This document shows, piece by piece, positions 49,336 to 61,039 of a stretch of 64,000 bases of DNA. The stretch comes from Pseudomonas alcaligenes (GTDB taxonomy: Bacteria; Pseudomonadota; Gammaproteobacteria; Pseudomonadales; Pseudomonadaceae), in contig NZ_CP154874.1 of the NCBI RefSeq assembly GCF_041729615.1, positions 625,001 to 689,000 of the forward strand, read 5' to 3'. The notes below the pieces were generated by a model. The model was given only the letters and a program-made list of their open reading frames with translations. It ran no database searches and was not told the origin of the DNA. The translations under genes were made by a program, and so were the position numbers. Within the stretch, counting starts at the first letter, position 1; each line of letters starts with the position of its first letter.

Positions 49336-50418
49336 TCAGGACCGGCGGATCGGCGCCAGGACCAGTTGGTCCCGGGTATCAAAGACGAACAGCTTGTGCG
49401 TCGGGATGTAGATGCGGATCGGCGCATCCACGTCGTACTCGTGCACGCCCTGCAGGTGCAGGACCAGGGCGAAGTGCTCGCTGCGCACGTGCAGGAAGGT
49501 CTCCGAGCCGCTGATCTCGGCCAGCTCGACGATCACCGCCAGCTCCAGGTCGTCGTCGTTGGACGGCACCAGGCCGATATGCCCGGGGCGCACGCCGAAG
49601 CGGTAATCGCCCTGCTCCAGACCGCGCAACTCGGCGGTCAGCGGGAAGTGCACGAAGTCCTCGAAGCTCACCTCGCTGTCGGTGATGCGCCCGCGCATCA
49701 GGTTGATCGGTGGTTCGGAGAACAGCTCGGCGGCCAGCACCTGTTGCGGCCGGTGGTAGACCTCGGTGGTCTTGCCGCTCTGGATCACCCGGCCTTCATG
49801 CAGGATGGTGGTGGTGCCGCCCAGGGCCAGCGCCTCGTTGGGCTCGGTGGTGGCGTAGATGGCGATGCTGCGGCGGGCGCGGAACAGCTCGCGCATCTCC
49901 TGGCGCAGCTCTTCACGCAGCTTGTAGTCGAGGTTCACCAGCGGCTCGTCGAACAGCACCAGGTCGGCATCCTTGACCAGCGCGCGGGCCATGGCCGTAC
50001 GCTGCTGCTGGCCGCCGGAGAGTTCCAGTGGGTAGCGCTTGAGAAACTTGTCGATGCGCAGCATCTGCGCAGTTTCCTGCACCTTACGCTCGATCTCGGC
50101 CTTGGCCACGCCGGCCTGGCGCAGCGGCGAAGCGATGTTCTCGAACACCGTCAGGTTCGGGTAGTTGATGAACTGCTGGTAGACCATCGACACGTTGCGC
50201 TGGCGCACCGGCACGCCGGTGACATCGGCGCCGTGCATCAGGATGCGGCCGCTGCTGGGCTTGTCCAGCCCGGCCATCAGGCGCATCAGCGAGGTCTTGC
50301 CGGCGAGCGTGCGGCCCACCAGCACGTTGAAGGAGCCTGGTTCGAAGCTCAGGCAGGCGTCGTCGATATAGACCTGCTGGTCGACCACGCGACAGACATG
50401 TTCCAGCGTTAACGACAT
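49336..50418 (-). CDS. ABC transporter ATPase, GlpS-like, lacking the switch histidine
   Basis: A 360-residue ATPase with a C-terminal regulatory domain. Walker A is GRTLAGKT (35-42), the signature LSGGQ (133-137) is canonical and Walker B holds Asp157-Glu158. The H-loop, normally VTHDQ, reads ATTEP, so residue 191 is Thr rather than His. It is the first gene of the operon, starting about 55 bases after the predicted sigma-54 transcription start. With the GlpT-like partner it should form a heterodimer with one complete and one degenerate ATP site. Confidence 0.88.
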   Translation of the reverse strand: MSLTLEHVCRVVDQQVYIDDACLSFEPGSFNVLVGRTLAGKTSLMRLMAGLDKPSSGRILMHGADVTGVPVRQRNVSMVYQQFINYPNLTVFENIASPLRQAGVAKAEIERKVQETAQMLRIDKFLKRYPLELSGGQQQRTAMARALVKDADLVLFDEPLVNLDYKLREELRQEMRELFRARRSIAIYATTEPNEALALGGTTTILHEGRVIQSGKTTEVYHRPQQVLAAELFSEPPINLMRGRITDSEVSFEDFVHFPLTAELRGLEQGDYRFGVRPGHIGLVPSNDDDLELAVIVELAEISGSETFLHVRSEHFALVLHLQGVHEYDVDAPIRIYIPTHKLFVFDTRDQLVLAPIRRS

Positions 50419-50483
50419 GGCGTGTCCTTATAATTATTGCGCCCGTCGCCGCGAAGATCCCTCGCGGCCGACACAGCCATAAC

Positions 50484-50498
50484 GCGACATTCGTGCCA
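50484..50498 (-). promoter_or_regulatory. Sigma-54 (-24/-12) promoter of the polyol transporter operon
   Basis: The minus strand reads TGGCACGAATGTCGC, matching TGGCACG-N4-TTGC with one difference and the obligatory GG-N10-GC spacing. It lies 65 bases before the first gene, opposite a sigma-54 activator gene. Confidence 0.85.
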
Positions 50499-50585
50499 GC
50501 GCCGCTGCGCGCCAGGGAATACCTCGTAACCCACTGACCAATAAGAATTTATCTAAGGACGGAGATACTCGGCGCGCAGGCGCAC

Positions 50586-50655
50586 TGAACAGCCTTGAAC
50601 AGTAAAAGCTGAACAACTGAACAATTTGCCCTTTGACTTTGAACAGCAATGAACA
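50586..50655. promoter_or_regulatory. Array of six TGAACA boxes, likely enhancer of the sigma-54 promoter
   Basis: TGAACA occurs at 50586, 50596, 50610, 50618, 50640 and 50650, all in the same orientation. They group in three pairs spaced 10, 8 and 10 bases. The array lies about 110-180 bases upstream of the predicted sigma-54 transcription start and between the divergent activator and transporter genes, the usual place for an upstream activating sequence. The rest of the 380-base gap (50419-50798) holds no gene. Confidence 0.72.
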
Positions 50656-50798
50656 ACACTGGGCGAACGCTTTGCCCCTGACCGTCTGCGGCCAGGGGCC
50701 GGGAGGACAGGACACTCCCGCCGGCCCGCCCATTGCAGTAACGGTGAGGCCAGCACGGAAGCCGGACCTATAAAAAAGACAAGAATCAGGCGATACCC

Positions 50799-52640
<1,842 letters not shown>

Positions 52641-52730
52641 GGGGCGCCAGGCCCGGCCCGGCATTCGCCCGAGCGCCTGCCGGCACGGGGCAGAGCGCCA
52701 CCAGCAGCGCCCCCATTCCGCGCGGCAATA

Positions 52731-52756
52731 AAAAACCCGGCATAAGCCGGGTTTTC
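52731..52756. terminator. Bidirectional terminator between the activator gene and efp
   Basis: Stem ACCCGG/CCGGGT flanked by five A and four T, between two convergent genes. Confidence 0.8.
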
Positions 52757-52772
52757 TACACGAGGCGGAGGC

Positions 52773-53348
52773 TTAGGCCTGAGGCGCCTGGGTACGGCTC
52801 TTGTAGGAACCGTCGCGGGTATCGATCTCGATCCAGTCGTCGATGTTGCAGAAGTCGGCGACCTTGACTTCGGTACCGTTGCGCAGCTTGGCCGGCTTCA
52901 TGACCTTGCCGGAAGTGTCGCCACGGGCGGAGTTCTCGGTGTAGACGATCTGGCGCACGATGGTGGTCGGCAGGTCGACGGAGATCACCTTGCCTTCGAA
53001 GAACACGGCTTCGCAGATGTCGGTCATGCCTTCTTCGATGAACGGCAGGACGCTTTCCAGGTCTTCGGCGCGCAGTTCGTAGGAGTTGTACTCCGGATCC
53101 ATGAACACGTAGTCGTCGCCGCTGATGTAGGACAGGGTCACTTCCTTGCGCTCAAGGATGACCGGCTCCATCTTGTCGTCGGCCTTGTACACGGTCTCGG
53201 TCTTGGAGCCGTTGATCAGGTTCTTCAGCTTCATCTTGACGATGGCGCTGTTACGGCCGGACTTGGTGAATTCGGCTTTCTGAATCAGCCACGGGTGGCC
53301 GTCGATCAGGGCCACACTGTTGGCCTTCATTTCTTGTGCGGTTTTCAT
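52773..53348 (-). CDS. efp: Elongation factor P
   Basis: A 191-residue EF-P with the three beta-barrel domains of the family. The tip of domain I reads [10 protein letters not shown], with Arg32 at the position modified by rhamnose in pseudomonads, rather than the lysine of E. coli. EF-P relieves ribosome stalling at consecutive prolines. The gene lies 34 bases downstream of earP, whose product attaches the rhamnose. ATG 53348 is the conserved start; no strong ribosome site precedes it. Confidence 0.95.
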   Translation of the reverse strand: MKTAQEMKANSVALIDGHPWLIQKAEFTKSGRNSAIVKMKLKNLINGSKTETVYKADDKMEPVILERKEVTLSYISGDDYVFMDPEYNSYELRAEDLESVLPFIEEGMTDICEAVFFEGKVISVDLPTTIVRQIVYTENSARGDTSGKVMKPAKLRNGTEVKVADFCNIDDWIEIDTRDGSYKSRTQAPQA

Positions 53349-53382
53349 ACGAATATCCGGATTTGGATGGAGGTACAGATTT

Positions 53383-54522
53383 CTAGGCGGCGCATGATAG
53401 CCAATTTCGGTGAAACTGCACCAGCGCCGCGGCGAGATCAGGACGAGAGGCCTGCTCCCGGCACCAGTCTTGTGCGTGTGCCGCGAGCGCCTCGGCCTGC
53501 CCGCACAGCGCCTGCCAGGCCTGCGCCATGTCGCCACGGCCATTCCAGGCATGCCACCAGGCAGTCAGCGCCTCGCCGGCGAGCGGCGGCAGAGCGGCGC
53601 GGTACAGCGCCAGGAAGGCGTCGAGCTTGTCCCAGTGGGCGCCCTCCTCCTGCTGGTAGATATGCCAGAGCAGCGGCCGCCCGGCCCACTGGGCGCGGAC
53701 GAAGGAATCCTCGCCGCGCACCGCGTTGAAGTCGCAGCTCCACAGCAGGCGATCGTAGTCGTCCTGGCTGACGAACGGCAGCAGGTGCAGGTGCAGGCTG
53801 CCCCGCTGCCAGCAGTCGCCTGCCTGCGCAGCGGCCACGCCCAGCCAGCGGTACAGATCGCCCTCGATGCGCCCGCGCGGCACCAGCAGCTGCACCGGCT
53901 GCGCGCCTTGGGCCAGGGCGTCCAGCCAGGGCCCCAGCGCCGGGTTCTCGTAGGCGAACAGGGAGATCAGCCAGGCGCCGGCCACGGGTGGCACGCCGAG
54001 CCCGGCGAGGAAGGCCTGACGCGCCCCGGCATCGGCCTGGAACTGCCGCCGCCGCTCCAGCAGGCCGGCCTCGCGCAGCAGGCCGCCGGTGCCGGGGACG
54101 AAGCCGGGGAAGAAGAAGAACTTCTGCAGCCCGCCCGGTTGTGGCGATGGCAGGCCGTGGCAGCCGGGCACCCAGTCCTCGGCGCTGAGGTACTCCAGGT
54201 TCAGCCACAGCGGCGGCTCGGCGCGCGCCGCCATGGCCTCGACGTAGCGCGCCGGCAGGGTGCAGGCGAAGGCCTCGATGACCACGTCGGCCGCCGCCAC
54301 GGGCGGGAAGTCCGCCGTCCAGCGGCACACCTCGACGCCGGCCAGCCACTGCTGCGCCAGCGCCGCGTCGGCCTGCGGGCAGAGGCGCGCGAAGGCGGCC
54401 GGCTCGTCCACCCACAGGCGCACCGCCAGGCCGTGCTCGGCCGCCAGCTGGCGGGCCAGGCGCCAGGTCACGCCGATATCGCCGTAGTTGTCCACCACGC
54501 TGCAGAAGATGTCCCAGCGCAC
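53383..54522 (-). CDS. earP: EF-P arginine rhamnosyltransferase EarP
   Basis: A 379-residue GT-B type inverting glycosyltransferase (DUF2331). The N-terminus [20 protein letters not shown] contains the catalytic Asp pair (Asp11 and Asp15 here), and [18 protein letters not shown] and [20 protein letters not shown] are EarP hallmarks. It transfers rhamnose from dTDP-rhamnose to Arg32 of EF-P, encoded next door. I chose GTG 54522, which has GAGGAGG six bases ahead; an ATG at 54540 would add six residues without a ribosome site. Confidence 0.92.
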   Translation of the reverse strand: MRWDIFCSVVDNYGDIGVTWRLARQLAAEHGLAVRLWVDEPAAFARLCPQADAALAQQWLAGVEVCRWTADFPPVAAADVVIEAFACTLPARYVEAMAARAEPPLWLNLEYLSAEDWVPGCHGLPSPQPGGLQKFFFFPGFVPGTGGLLREAGLLERRRQFQADAGARQAFLAGLGVPPVAGAWLISLFAYENPALGPWLDALAQGAQPVQLLVPRGRIEGDLYRWLGVAAAQAGDCWQRGSLHLHLLPFVSQDDYDRLLWSCDFNAVRGEDSFVRAQWAGRPLLWHIYQQEEGAHWDKLDAFLALYRAALPPLAGEALTAWWHAWNGRGDMAQAWQALCGQAEALAAHAQDWCREQASRPDLAAALVQFHRNWLSCAA

Positions 54523-54570
54523 TGCGCCCTCCTCCCTCATCGAATTCGCCGGCCCAGGATACACCTCGTC

Positions 54571-56931
54571 CTAGAACAGGCCGAGCTGCGGATCGAGCAG
54601 GCGGGCGAAGTCGTCCTGGACGAAGGGCAGGATGGCGTCGGCCACCGGCTGCAACTGGCGGCTCAGGTAATGCTCGTAGTCGATGGGCGAGTGCAGCGCC
54701 TCCAGCGGCTCGGGGCCGGCACGGGTGATCAGGTAGCTGATCCAGCCACCGTTCTGGTACTGCCGCGGCCGCCCCAGGCGATCGTTGTGGGCATCGGCCA
54801 GGCGCGCGGCGCGCACGTGCGGCGGCACGTTGCGCTGGTAGTCGCCCAGGCCCCGGCGCAGGCGCTTGCGGTACACCAGCAGCTCGTCCAGCTCGCCGGC
54901 CAGGGTGCGCCGCACGTAGTCGCGCACGTACTCGCGGTGCGGCTGGCGATTGAAGACCAGGCGGTACAGCTCCTGCTGGAAGCGCTGTGCCAGCGGCGAC
55001 CAGTCGGTGCGCACCGTCTCCAGGCCCTTGAAGACCATCTCCTCGCTGCCATCCTCACGCCGCACCAGGCCGGCGTAGCGCTTCTTGCTGCCCTCCTCGG
55101 CGCCGCGGATGGTCGGCATCAGGAAGCGGCTGTAGTGGGTCTCGAACTGCAGCTCCAGGGCGCTGTGCAGGCCGAACTCGTGCGCCAGGTGCTCGCGCCA
55201 CCAGTGGTTGACCCGCGCCACCAGCTCGCGGCCGATGCGCCGGGCCTCGTCCTCAGCGTGCGCGCGGCGCAGCCAGACGAAGGTGGAGTCGGTGTCGCCG
55301 TAGATCACCGCGTGCCCCTCGGCCTCGATCAGCTCGCGGGTGCGGCGCATGATCTCGTGCCCGCGCAGGGTGATGGACGACGCCAGGCGTGGATCGAAGA
55401 AGCGGCAACCGCTGGAGCCGAGCACGCCGTAGAAGGCGTTCATGATGATCTTCAGCGCCTGCGACAGCGGCGCGTTGCCCTCGCGCTTGGCCGCCTCGCG
55501 GCCCTGCCAGACGCGCTCGACTATGGCCGGCAGGCAGTGCTGGCGGCGCGAGAAGCGCGCCCCGCGAAAACCCGCCACCGAATGCGCGTCGTCGGGCTGG
55601 CGCAGGCCCTCGACCAGGCCCACCGGGTCGATCAGGAAGGTGCGGATGATCGAGGGGTACAGGCTCTTGTAGTCCAGCACCAGCACCGACTCGTACAGCC
55701 CCGGTCGCGAGTCCATGACGAAGCCGCCCGGGCTGGCCTCGGGTGGCTTCTCGCCGAGGTTGGGGGCGACGAAGCCCAGGCGGTGCATGGGCGGCAGGTA
55801 CAGGTGGGTGAAGGCCGCCACCGAGCCGCCGCTGCGGTCGGCCGGCAAGCCGGTGACGGCGGCGCGCTCGAGGAGGAAGTCGATCAGCCGGGTCTTGGCG
55901 AAGATGCGCGTGACCAGCTCGCAGTCCTTGAGGTTGTAGCGCGCCAGGGCCGGCTTGTCCTCGGCGAACATGCGGTTGATCTCATCCATGCGCTGGTAGG
56001 GCGTGTCGATCGCCTTGCCCTCGCCGAGCAAGCTCTGGGCCACGCTCTCCAGGCTGAAGGAGGGAAAGCTCCAGGTCGCCGAGCGCAGCGCCTCGATGCC
56101 GTCGATGATCAGCCGCCCGGTGGCCTCGGCGAAATAGTGATTGTGGCTGCGGTGCTCGCGCCAGCCCAGCTCGTCGCCGGCGCGGCCCAGGCGCAGCGGC
56201 ACCTGCAGGCGCTTGGCGTGTTCCTGCAGCACGCGCAGGTCGAACTGCACCAGGTTCCAGCCGATGATGGCATCAGGATCGAACTCGGCCAGCCAGGCGT
56301 TGAGGCGCTCCAGCAGCTCGCCGCGGCTGGCGCAGTAGTCGAGCTGGAAGTCCAGCTGCGACGCCGCGCCACTGGCCGGTCCGAGCATGTACACCTGGCG
56401 CTGGCCGCAGCCTTCCAGGGCGATGGAATACAGCTCGCCGCGCTCGCTGGTCTCGATGTCCAGCGACACCAGGCGCAGCCGCGGGCGATAGTCGGGGTCG
56501 GCGCGCAGCTGTGCCTCGACCAAGCCGCCATCGCCGTGCGCCTGCCCCGAGAACAGCACCGGCGCGGTGATGAAGCGCTCCATCAGGTAGCGCTCCGGCG
56601 GCCGGATGTCGGCCTCGAACACCTCCACCCCGGCGGCCCGCAGGCGCTTGTCGAGGGCGATCAGCTGGCGGTGCTGCTGGCAGTACAGGCCCAGCACCGG
56701 GCGCTGCTGGAAGTCGCGCAGGCCCAGGGCGCGCAGCTCGACGCCGCGCTCGCCCTGCAGCAGCGCCTCGGCCTGCGCCCGCTGGACGACCGGCAGGAAG
56801 GCCACCGACGGCTGCGGCGGCAGGCGCACGCGTCGGGGGCCGTCGTCCGTTGCCAGCCAGAACTCGACCTGCGTCCCCTCCGGCGTATCACGCCAGTGCC
56901 TGGTCAGGACGAAGCCCCGCTGAAGATCCAC
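54571..56931 (-). CDS. polB: DNA polymerase II (family B)
   Basis: A 786-residue family B polymerase. The exonuclease has SLDIETSE and [10 protein letters not shown]; the polymerase motif A is [13 protein letters not shown], motif B region [20 protein letters not shown] and motif C YGDTDSTF. It is the SOS-inducible translesion and repair polymerase; no LexA box was recognised upstream. GTG 56931 (product [13 protein letters not shown]) fits the family length and has GGTGG ahead; GTG 56949 would add six residues. earP follows after 48 bases on the same strand. Confidence 0.92.
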   Translation of the reverse strand: MDLQRGFVLTRHWRDTPEGTQVEFWLATDDGPRRVRLPPQPSVAFLPVVQRAQAEALLQGERGVELRALGLRDFQQRPVLGLYCQQHRQLIALDKRLRAAGVEVFEADIRPPERYLMERFITAPVLFSGQAHGDGGLVEAQLRADPDYRPRLRLVSLDIETSERGELYSIALEGCGQRQVYMLGPASGAASQLDFQLDYCASRGELLERLNAWLAEFDPDAIIGWNLVQFDLRVLQEHAKRLQVPLRLGRAGDELGWREHRSHNHYFAEATGRLIIDGIEALRSATWSFPSFSLESVAQSLLGEGKAIDTPYQRMDEINRMFAEDKPALARYNLKDCELVTRIFAKTRLIDFLLERAAVTGLPADRSGGSVAAFTHLYLPPMHRLGFVAPNLGEKPPEASPGGFVMDSRPGLYESVLVLDYKSLYPSIIRTFLIDPVGLVEGLRQPDDAHSVAGFRGARFSRRQHCLPAIVERVWQGREAAKREGNAPLSQALKIIMNAFYGVLGSSGCRFFDPRLASSITLRGHEIMRRTRELIEAEGHAVIYGDTDSTFVWLRRAHAEDEARRIGRELVARVNHWWREHLAHEFGLHSALELQFETHYSRFLMPTIRGAEEGSKKRYAGLVRREDGSEEMVFKGLETVRTDWSPLAQRFQQELYRLVFNRQPHREYVRDYVRRTLAGELDELLVYRKRLRRGLGDYQRNVPPHVRAARLADAHNDRLGRPRQYQNGGWISYLITRAGPEPLEALHSPIDYEHYLSRQLQPVADAILPFVQDDFARLLDPQLGLF

Positions 56932-57180
56932 CGCTTGCCACCCGCGCACACCTAGGAGTGGAGGATTCTAACCGCCAGCCCCGGCGGCGCCCATCGGCTG
57001 GGCTCTCCGCAAGGGGTTTACGAAATCGCTGGCAATGTGCCCGGGCCGGTGAGGGGCAGGCGCTTTCGCTCGTGAATATTCGCCCCCACTACCGACCTGG
57101 GCGAGCATTCGGGAGATGACCGATCACGTGTCGCATCGGCGAGCCGATAGACTCACACTGCTTTCCAGCAGGAGCCCGAG

Positions 57181-57450
57181 ATGGGGGCTCAACCTGAAGC
57201 GTTGTGGGATGTCGTGATTATCGGCGGTGGCCAGGCCGGCCTGGCTACCGCGTATTTCCTGCGACGGACCGGGTTGTCGGCTCTCGGCCTCGACGCCGAA
57301 GACGGCCCGCTGGGGCCTGGCGGCGGTCGAGGGCACCCGGGCCCTGGTGAGTGGACGGGCTCGGCCTCGGCGACGCTGATCGGGGTGACCCGCACGGCCC
57401 GCAGCACGGCAGGCGAGATCGAGCAGTTCCTGGCCAGGGCGCCGGCCTGA
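57181..57450 (+). pseudogene. Remnant of an ArsO-like flavin monooxygenase
   Basis: An 89-codon frame that joins the two ends of a normally about 350-residue enzyme. It opens with DVVIIGGGQAGLATAYFLRR and LDAEDGP, the FAD-binding start of the ArsO-type flavoprotein family, then jumps to EWTGSASATLIGVTRTAR, the family's C-terminal end. The bases between (about 57313-57350) read GLAAVEGTRALV in another frame, which also looks like the pre-C-terminal region, so at least one large deletion and one frameshift occurred. It ends one base from the arsJ stop. arsO genes are regular members of ars clusters, so this is probably a decayed one. Confidence 0.75.
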
Positions 57451-58683
57451 TCAGCCTGCCTGCCGCGCCGTGTCGCCATGCCTGGGCAAGGCGCTGGAGA
57501 TGAGCGCGGCGGCCAGCACGAAGGCGCTGGAGACCCACAGGCAGGCGACCAGCCCATGGGCCTGGAAGACCCAGCCCGAGAGCAGCGTGCCGATCAGCCG
57601 GCCCAGGGCGTTGGACATGTAGTAGAAGCCCACGTCCAGCGACACCCCGTCCTCCTTGGCGTAGCTGACGATCAGGTAGCTGTGCAGCGAGGAGTTCACC
57701 GCGAACAGCGCGCCGAACAGCAGCAGCCCGCCCAGCAGCACCAGCTGGGCCGGCCAGCCGGCGGTCAGGCCGAGGGCGATCAGCGCCGGCAACCCGGCCA
57801 GGGCCAGGGCCCAGGCGAAGGCCGCGCGGCCATCCGGCACGAGGCCGCGCCGCTTGCCGGTGATGGCCGGGGCGAGGGACTGCACCATGCCGTAGCCGAT
57901 GCCCCAGGCAGCGAGAAAACCACCCACCATCCAGAAGTCCCAGCCGAACACCGTACTCAGGTACACCGGCAGCGCCACCACGAACCACACGTCGCGGGCG
58001 CCGAACAAAAACAAGCGGGCAGCCGACAGGATGTTGATCGCCCGGCTCTTGGACAGCAGGTCGCGGAACTTCGGCTTGGCGCGGGCCTTGCCCAGGTCCT
58101 TCTTCAGCAGCACCAGGCTGCCCAGCCAGATCAGCGCCAGCACGGCGGCCATCGCCAGCACCGCGCCGCTGAAGCCGAGCAGCGCCAGCAGCGCCCCGCC
58201 GAGGAAGAAGCCGACGCCCTTGAGCGCATTCTTCGAGCCGGTGAGGATGGCCACCCACTTGTAGAGCGTGCCCTGCTGGCTGTCCGGCACCAGGAGCTTG
58301 ATCGAGCTCTTGGCGCTCATCTTGTTGAGGTCCTTGGCGATGCCGGACAGCGCCTGGGCGCCCATCACCCAGGGCACCGTCAGCCAGGCGGCCGGCACCG
58401 TGAGCATCAGCAGGGCCAGCACCTGCAGGCCCAGGCCGAGGTTCATGGTGCGGTTCAGGCCCAGGCGCGCGCCGAGGTAGCCACCAACCAGGTTGGTGAC
58501 CACGCCGAAGATCTCGTAGAACAGGAACAGCGCGGCGATCTGCAGCGGCGTGTAGCCCAGGCTGTGGAAGTGCAGTACCACCAGCATGCGCAGGGCGCCG
58601 TCGGTGAGGGTGAATGCCCAGTAGTTGCCGGTGACCAGCAGGTACTGGCGGACTTCCGCAGACAGGGCTGACAACGCCTTCAT
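57451..58683 (-). CDS. arsJ: Organoarsenical efflux permease ArsJ
   Basis: A 410-residue major-facilitator transporter with about twelve membrane segments. QYLLVTGNYWAFTLTDGALRM at the start and GIAKDLNKMSAKSSIKLL in the loop after the fourth segment are ArsJ hallmarks. ArsJ exports 1-arseno-3-phosphoglycerate made by GAPDH from arsenate; the GAPDH gene lies 9 bases upstream on the same strand. The compound then breaks down outside to arsenate. Last gene of the arsCR-arsH-phosphatase-gapdh-arsJ operon. Confidence 0.9.
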   Translation of the reverse strand: MKALSALSAEVRQYLLVTGNYWAFTLTDGALRMLVVLHFHSLGYTPLQIAALFLFYEIFGVVTNLVGGYLGARLGLNRTMNLGLGLQVLALLMLTVPAAWLTVPWVMGAQALSGIAKDLNKMSAKSSIKLLVPDSQQGTLYKWVAILTGSKNALKGVGFFLGGALLALLGFSGAVLAMAAVLALIWLGSLVLLKKDLGKARAKPKFRDLLSKSRAINILSAARLFLFGARDVWFVVALPVYLSTVFGWDFWMVGGFLAAWGIGYGMVQSLAPAITGKRRGLVPDGRAAFAWALALAGLPALIALGLTAGWPAQLVLLGGLLLFGALFAVNSSLHSYLIVSYAKEDGVSLDVGFYYMSNALGRLIGTLLSGWVFQAHGLVACLWVSSAFVLAAALISSALPRHGDTARQAG

Positions 58684-58692
58684 GATCGCCGA

Positions 58693-59697
58693 TTACCCCG
58701 CCGCGCCGACCAGTCGCGCCAGCTCCACCGCGCGGTTAGCGTAGCCCCACTCGTTGTCGTACCAGGCATAGACCTTCACCTGGGTGCCATTGACTACCAG
58801 GGTCGACAGCGCATCGATGATCGAGGAGCGCGGGTCGGTACGGTAGTCGATGGACACCAGCGGGCGCTCCTCATAGCCGAGGATGTTCTTCAGCGGGCCC
58901 TCGGCCGCCGCCTTGAGCAGCGCGTTGACCTCCTCGGCGCTGGTCGCGCGCTCGACCTCGAACACGCAGTCGGTCAGCGAGGCGTTGGCCAGCGGCACGC
59001 GCACGGCATGGCCATTCAGCTTGCCGCGCAGCTCGGGGAAGATCTCGGCGATGGCCGTGGCCGAGCCGGTGGTGGTCGGGATCAGGCTGAGCCCTGAGGC
59101 ACGGGCGCGGCGCAGGTCCTTGTGCGGCGTGTCGAGGATGCTCTGGGTGTTGGTCAGGTCGTGGATGGTGGTGATCGAGCCATGGCGGATGCCCAGCGCT
59201 TCGTGGATCACCTTGACCACCGGCGCCAGGCAGTTGGTGGTGCAGGAAGCGGCCGTGACGATGCGGTGCTGCGCCGGGTCGAACAGCTGCTGGTTGACGC
59301 CCATCACCACGTTCAGCGCGCCCGGCTCCTTGACCGGCGCACAGACCACCACGCGCTTCACGCCCTGCTCCAGATACCCCTGCAGCACGGCGACCGTCTT
59401 CATCTTGCCGCTGGCTTCGAGCACCAGGTCGCAGCCGCTCCAGTCGGTGTCGGCGATGGCCTTGTTAGCCGTCACGCGGATGCGCTTGCCATTAATCACC
59501 ACGGCGTCGCCGTCGCTGCCTGCCTCGTGCTGCCAGCGGCCGTGCACCGAGTCGAAGTTCAGCAGGTGGGCATGGGTGGCGGCGTCGCCGGCCGGGTCGT
59601 TGATCTGCACGAACTCCAGCTCGGGCCAGTCCCAGGCCGCGCGCAGGGCCAGGCGGCCGATGCGGCCGAAGCCGTTGATGCCTACTTTGATGGTCAT
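58693..59697 (-). CDS. Glyceraldehyde-3-phosphate dehydrogenase of the ars operon
   Basis: A 334-residue type [22 protein letters not shown] binds NAD, Cys152 in [11 protein letters not shown] is the thiolate and His179 its partner. In ars operons next to arsJ this paralogue uses arsenate instead of phosphate to make 1-arseno-3-phosphoglycerate. ATG 59697 has GGAG upstream; a 37-codon extension is open but not conserved. It is not expected to be the central glycolytic enzyme. Confidence 0.92.
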   Translation of the reverse strand: MTIKVGINGFGRIGRLALRAAWDWPELEFVQINDPAGDAATHAHLLNFDSVHGRWQHEAGSDGDAVVINGKRIRVTANKAIADTDWSGCDLVLEASGKMKTVAVLQGYLEQGVKRVVVCAPVKEPGALNVVMGVNQQLFDPAQHRIVTAASCTTNCLAPVVKVIHEALGIRHGSITTIHDLTNTQSILDTPHKDLRRARASGLSLIPTTTGSATAIAEIFPELRGKLNGHAVRVPLANASLTDCVFEVERATSAEEVNALLKAAAEGPLKNILGYEERPLVSIDYRTDPRSSIIDALSTLVVNGTQVKVYAWYDNEWGYANRAVELARLVGAAG

Positions 59698-59710
59698 GTC
59701 GGTGACTCCG

Positions 59711-60211
59711 TCAGTGGGTCGCGTCGAACTGGTTGATCCAGTCGCGGTGTGCGGGGTGTTGAATGGCCCTGGGGCGCAGGGCCTGCACCAGGGTGATGGC
59801 CTGGTCACGGGGCAGACCGGCCTCGATCAGGAGGCGCACGGCGATCAGCCCGGTACGCCCGGAACCGCCCTTGCAGTGAATGGCCAGCGACTGACCGGCG
59901 CGCAGTTGCTCGAGCATCGCCTGGCGGGAAGCCTTCCAGCCCTGGGCGAAATCCTCCTGCGGCACCTGCTCGTCGGCCACCGGCAGGTGGTACCAGGCGA
60001 GGCCCAGGGCCTCGCAGTGCTGGGCAATCCGCTCGGCGCCATTGGCATCCAGCTCGGCCTGCGGCATCAGGGTGATGACCGCCGAAGCGCCGGCTTGCTT
60101 GAGCACCGCCAGCGCCGCCGCGAGCGAAGTGTCCTTGGTGCCTGGGCAGGGCGTGAAGATCAGCTTGCCGGGCAGGCCGGGGATATCGAGCAGGTCGTAG
60201 GGATGGCTCAT
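59711..60211 (-). CDS. Dual-specificity/tyrosine-type protein phosphatase in the ars operon
   Basis: A 166-residue Cys-dependent phosphatase of the CDKN3/DSP-like type. Cys113 and Arg119 in [10 protein letters not shown] form the CX5R loop and Asp80 in LPVAD is the likely general acid. It lies 18 bases after arsH and 13 before the GAPDH gene, so it is cotranscribed with arsenic genes. Similar genes recur in pseudomonad ars clusters, yet no function in resistance is established to my knowledge. Candidate substrates are a phosphoprotein or a small phosphate or arsenate ester. Confidence 0.85.
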   Translation of the reverse strand: MSHPYDLLDIPGLPGKLIFTPCPGTKDTSLAAALAVLKQAGASAVITLMPQAELDANGAERIAQHCEALGLAWYHLPVADEQVPQEDFAQGWKASRQAMLEQLRAGQSLAIHCKGGSGRTGLIAVRLLIEAGLPRDQAITLVQALRPRAIQHPAHRDWINQFDATH

Positions 60212-60229
60212 CTAGGGGGTTTCCTTCGA

Positions 60230-60952
60230 TCAGAGGGCGCGCTGGTTGACGCGCCTGGAAAGCTCTTGTGCCGATTCCTTGCGTTCGGAGTAGCGATCGA
60301 CCAGGTAGTCGGAGCGGTCGCGCAGCAGCAGAGTGAACTTGACCAGCTCCTCCATCACGTCCACCAGGCGGTCGTAGAAGGAGGACGGCTTCATCCGGCC
60401 GTCCGCGTCGAACTCCATGAAGGCCTTGGGCACCGAGGACTGGTTGGGGATGGTGAACATGCGCATCCAGCGCCCCAGCACGCGCAGCTGGTTGACCACG
60501 TTGAACGACTGCGAGCCACCGCAGACCTGCATCACCGCCAGGGTCTTGCCCTGGGTCGGACGGATCGCGCCCATGGCCAGCGGCACCCAGTCGATCTGCG
60601 CCTTGAACACGGCCGTCATCGCGCCGTGGCGTTCGGGCGAGCACCACACCTGGCCTTCCGACCACTGCATCAGCTCGCGCAGCTCCTGCACCTTGGGATG
60701 GCTGTCCGGCGCATCGTCCGGCAGCGGCAGGCCGCGCGGGTCGAAGATGCGCGTCTCGGCGCCGAAATGCTGCAGCAGGCGGGCCGCCTCCTCGGTCAGC
60801 AAGCGGCTGAACGAGCGCTCGCGGGTGGAGCCATAGAGCAGCAGGATACGCGGCGGGTGGGCCGATGCCGACTCGACGGCCAGCTTGTCCGGCGCCGGCA
60901 GGTCGAGCAGCTCGGCATCGATGTTGGGCAGATCGTTGTGCATGGCATTCAT
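60230..60952 (-). CDS. arsH: ArsH, NADPH-dependent FMN oxidoreductase
   Basis: A 240-residue flavodoxin-like protein. [15 protein letters not shown] binds FMN phosphate, and [20 protein letters not shown] and [15 protein letters not shown] are ArsH signatures. In P. putida ArsH oxidises trivalent methyl- and aromatic arsenicals to less toxic pentavalent forms. Two starts, ATG 60952 and ATG 60943, are possible. The gene follows the arsC-arsR fusion by 87 bases. Confidence 0.92.
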   Translation of the reverse strand: MNAMHNDLPNIDAELLDLPAPDKLAVESASAHPPRILLLYGSTRERSFSRLLTEEAARLLQHFGAETRIFDPRGLPLPDDAPDSHPKVQELRELMQWSEGQVWCSPERHGAMTAVFKAQIDWVPLAMGAIRPTQGKTLAVMQVCGGSQSFNVVNQLRVLGRWMRMFTIPNQSSVPKAFMEFDADGRMKPSSFYDRLVDVMEELVKFTLLLRDRSDYLVDRYSERKESAQELSRRVNQRAL

Positions 60953-61039
60953 TCCCAGGGGAGTTAGAGAGGGCCGCGGCGCAGCGCTTGGCCCCTGGGC
61001 GCGACGGCGGGCAAGGCCGGCAGAGCCACGGCGCGGGCC

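Noticed and set aside
53410..56955. An open frame of about 1,180 codons on the plus strand opposite polB and earP
   Set aside because: It mirrors the codons of two well-supported genes, has low-complexity Ala/Gly/Leu/Gln/Arg-rich content and no recognisable domain; such antisense frames are expected in GC-rich DNA.
56932..57180. LexA (SOS) box upstream of polB
   Set aside because: No CTGT-N8-ACAG-like palindrome was recognised in the 250 bases upstream; the stretch holds no other feature I can support.
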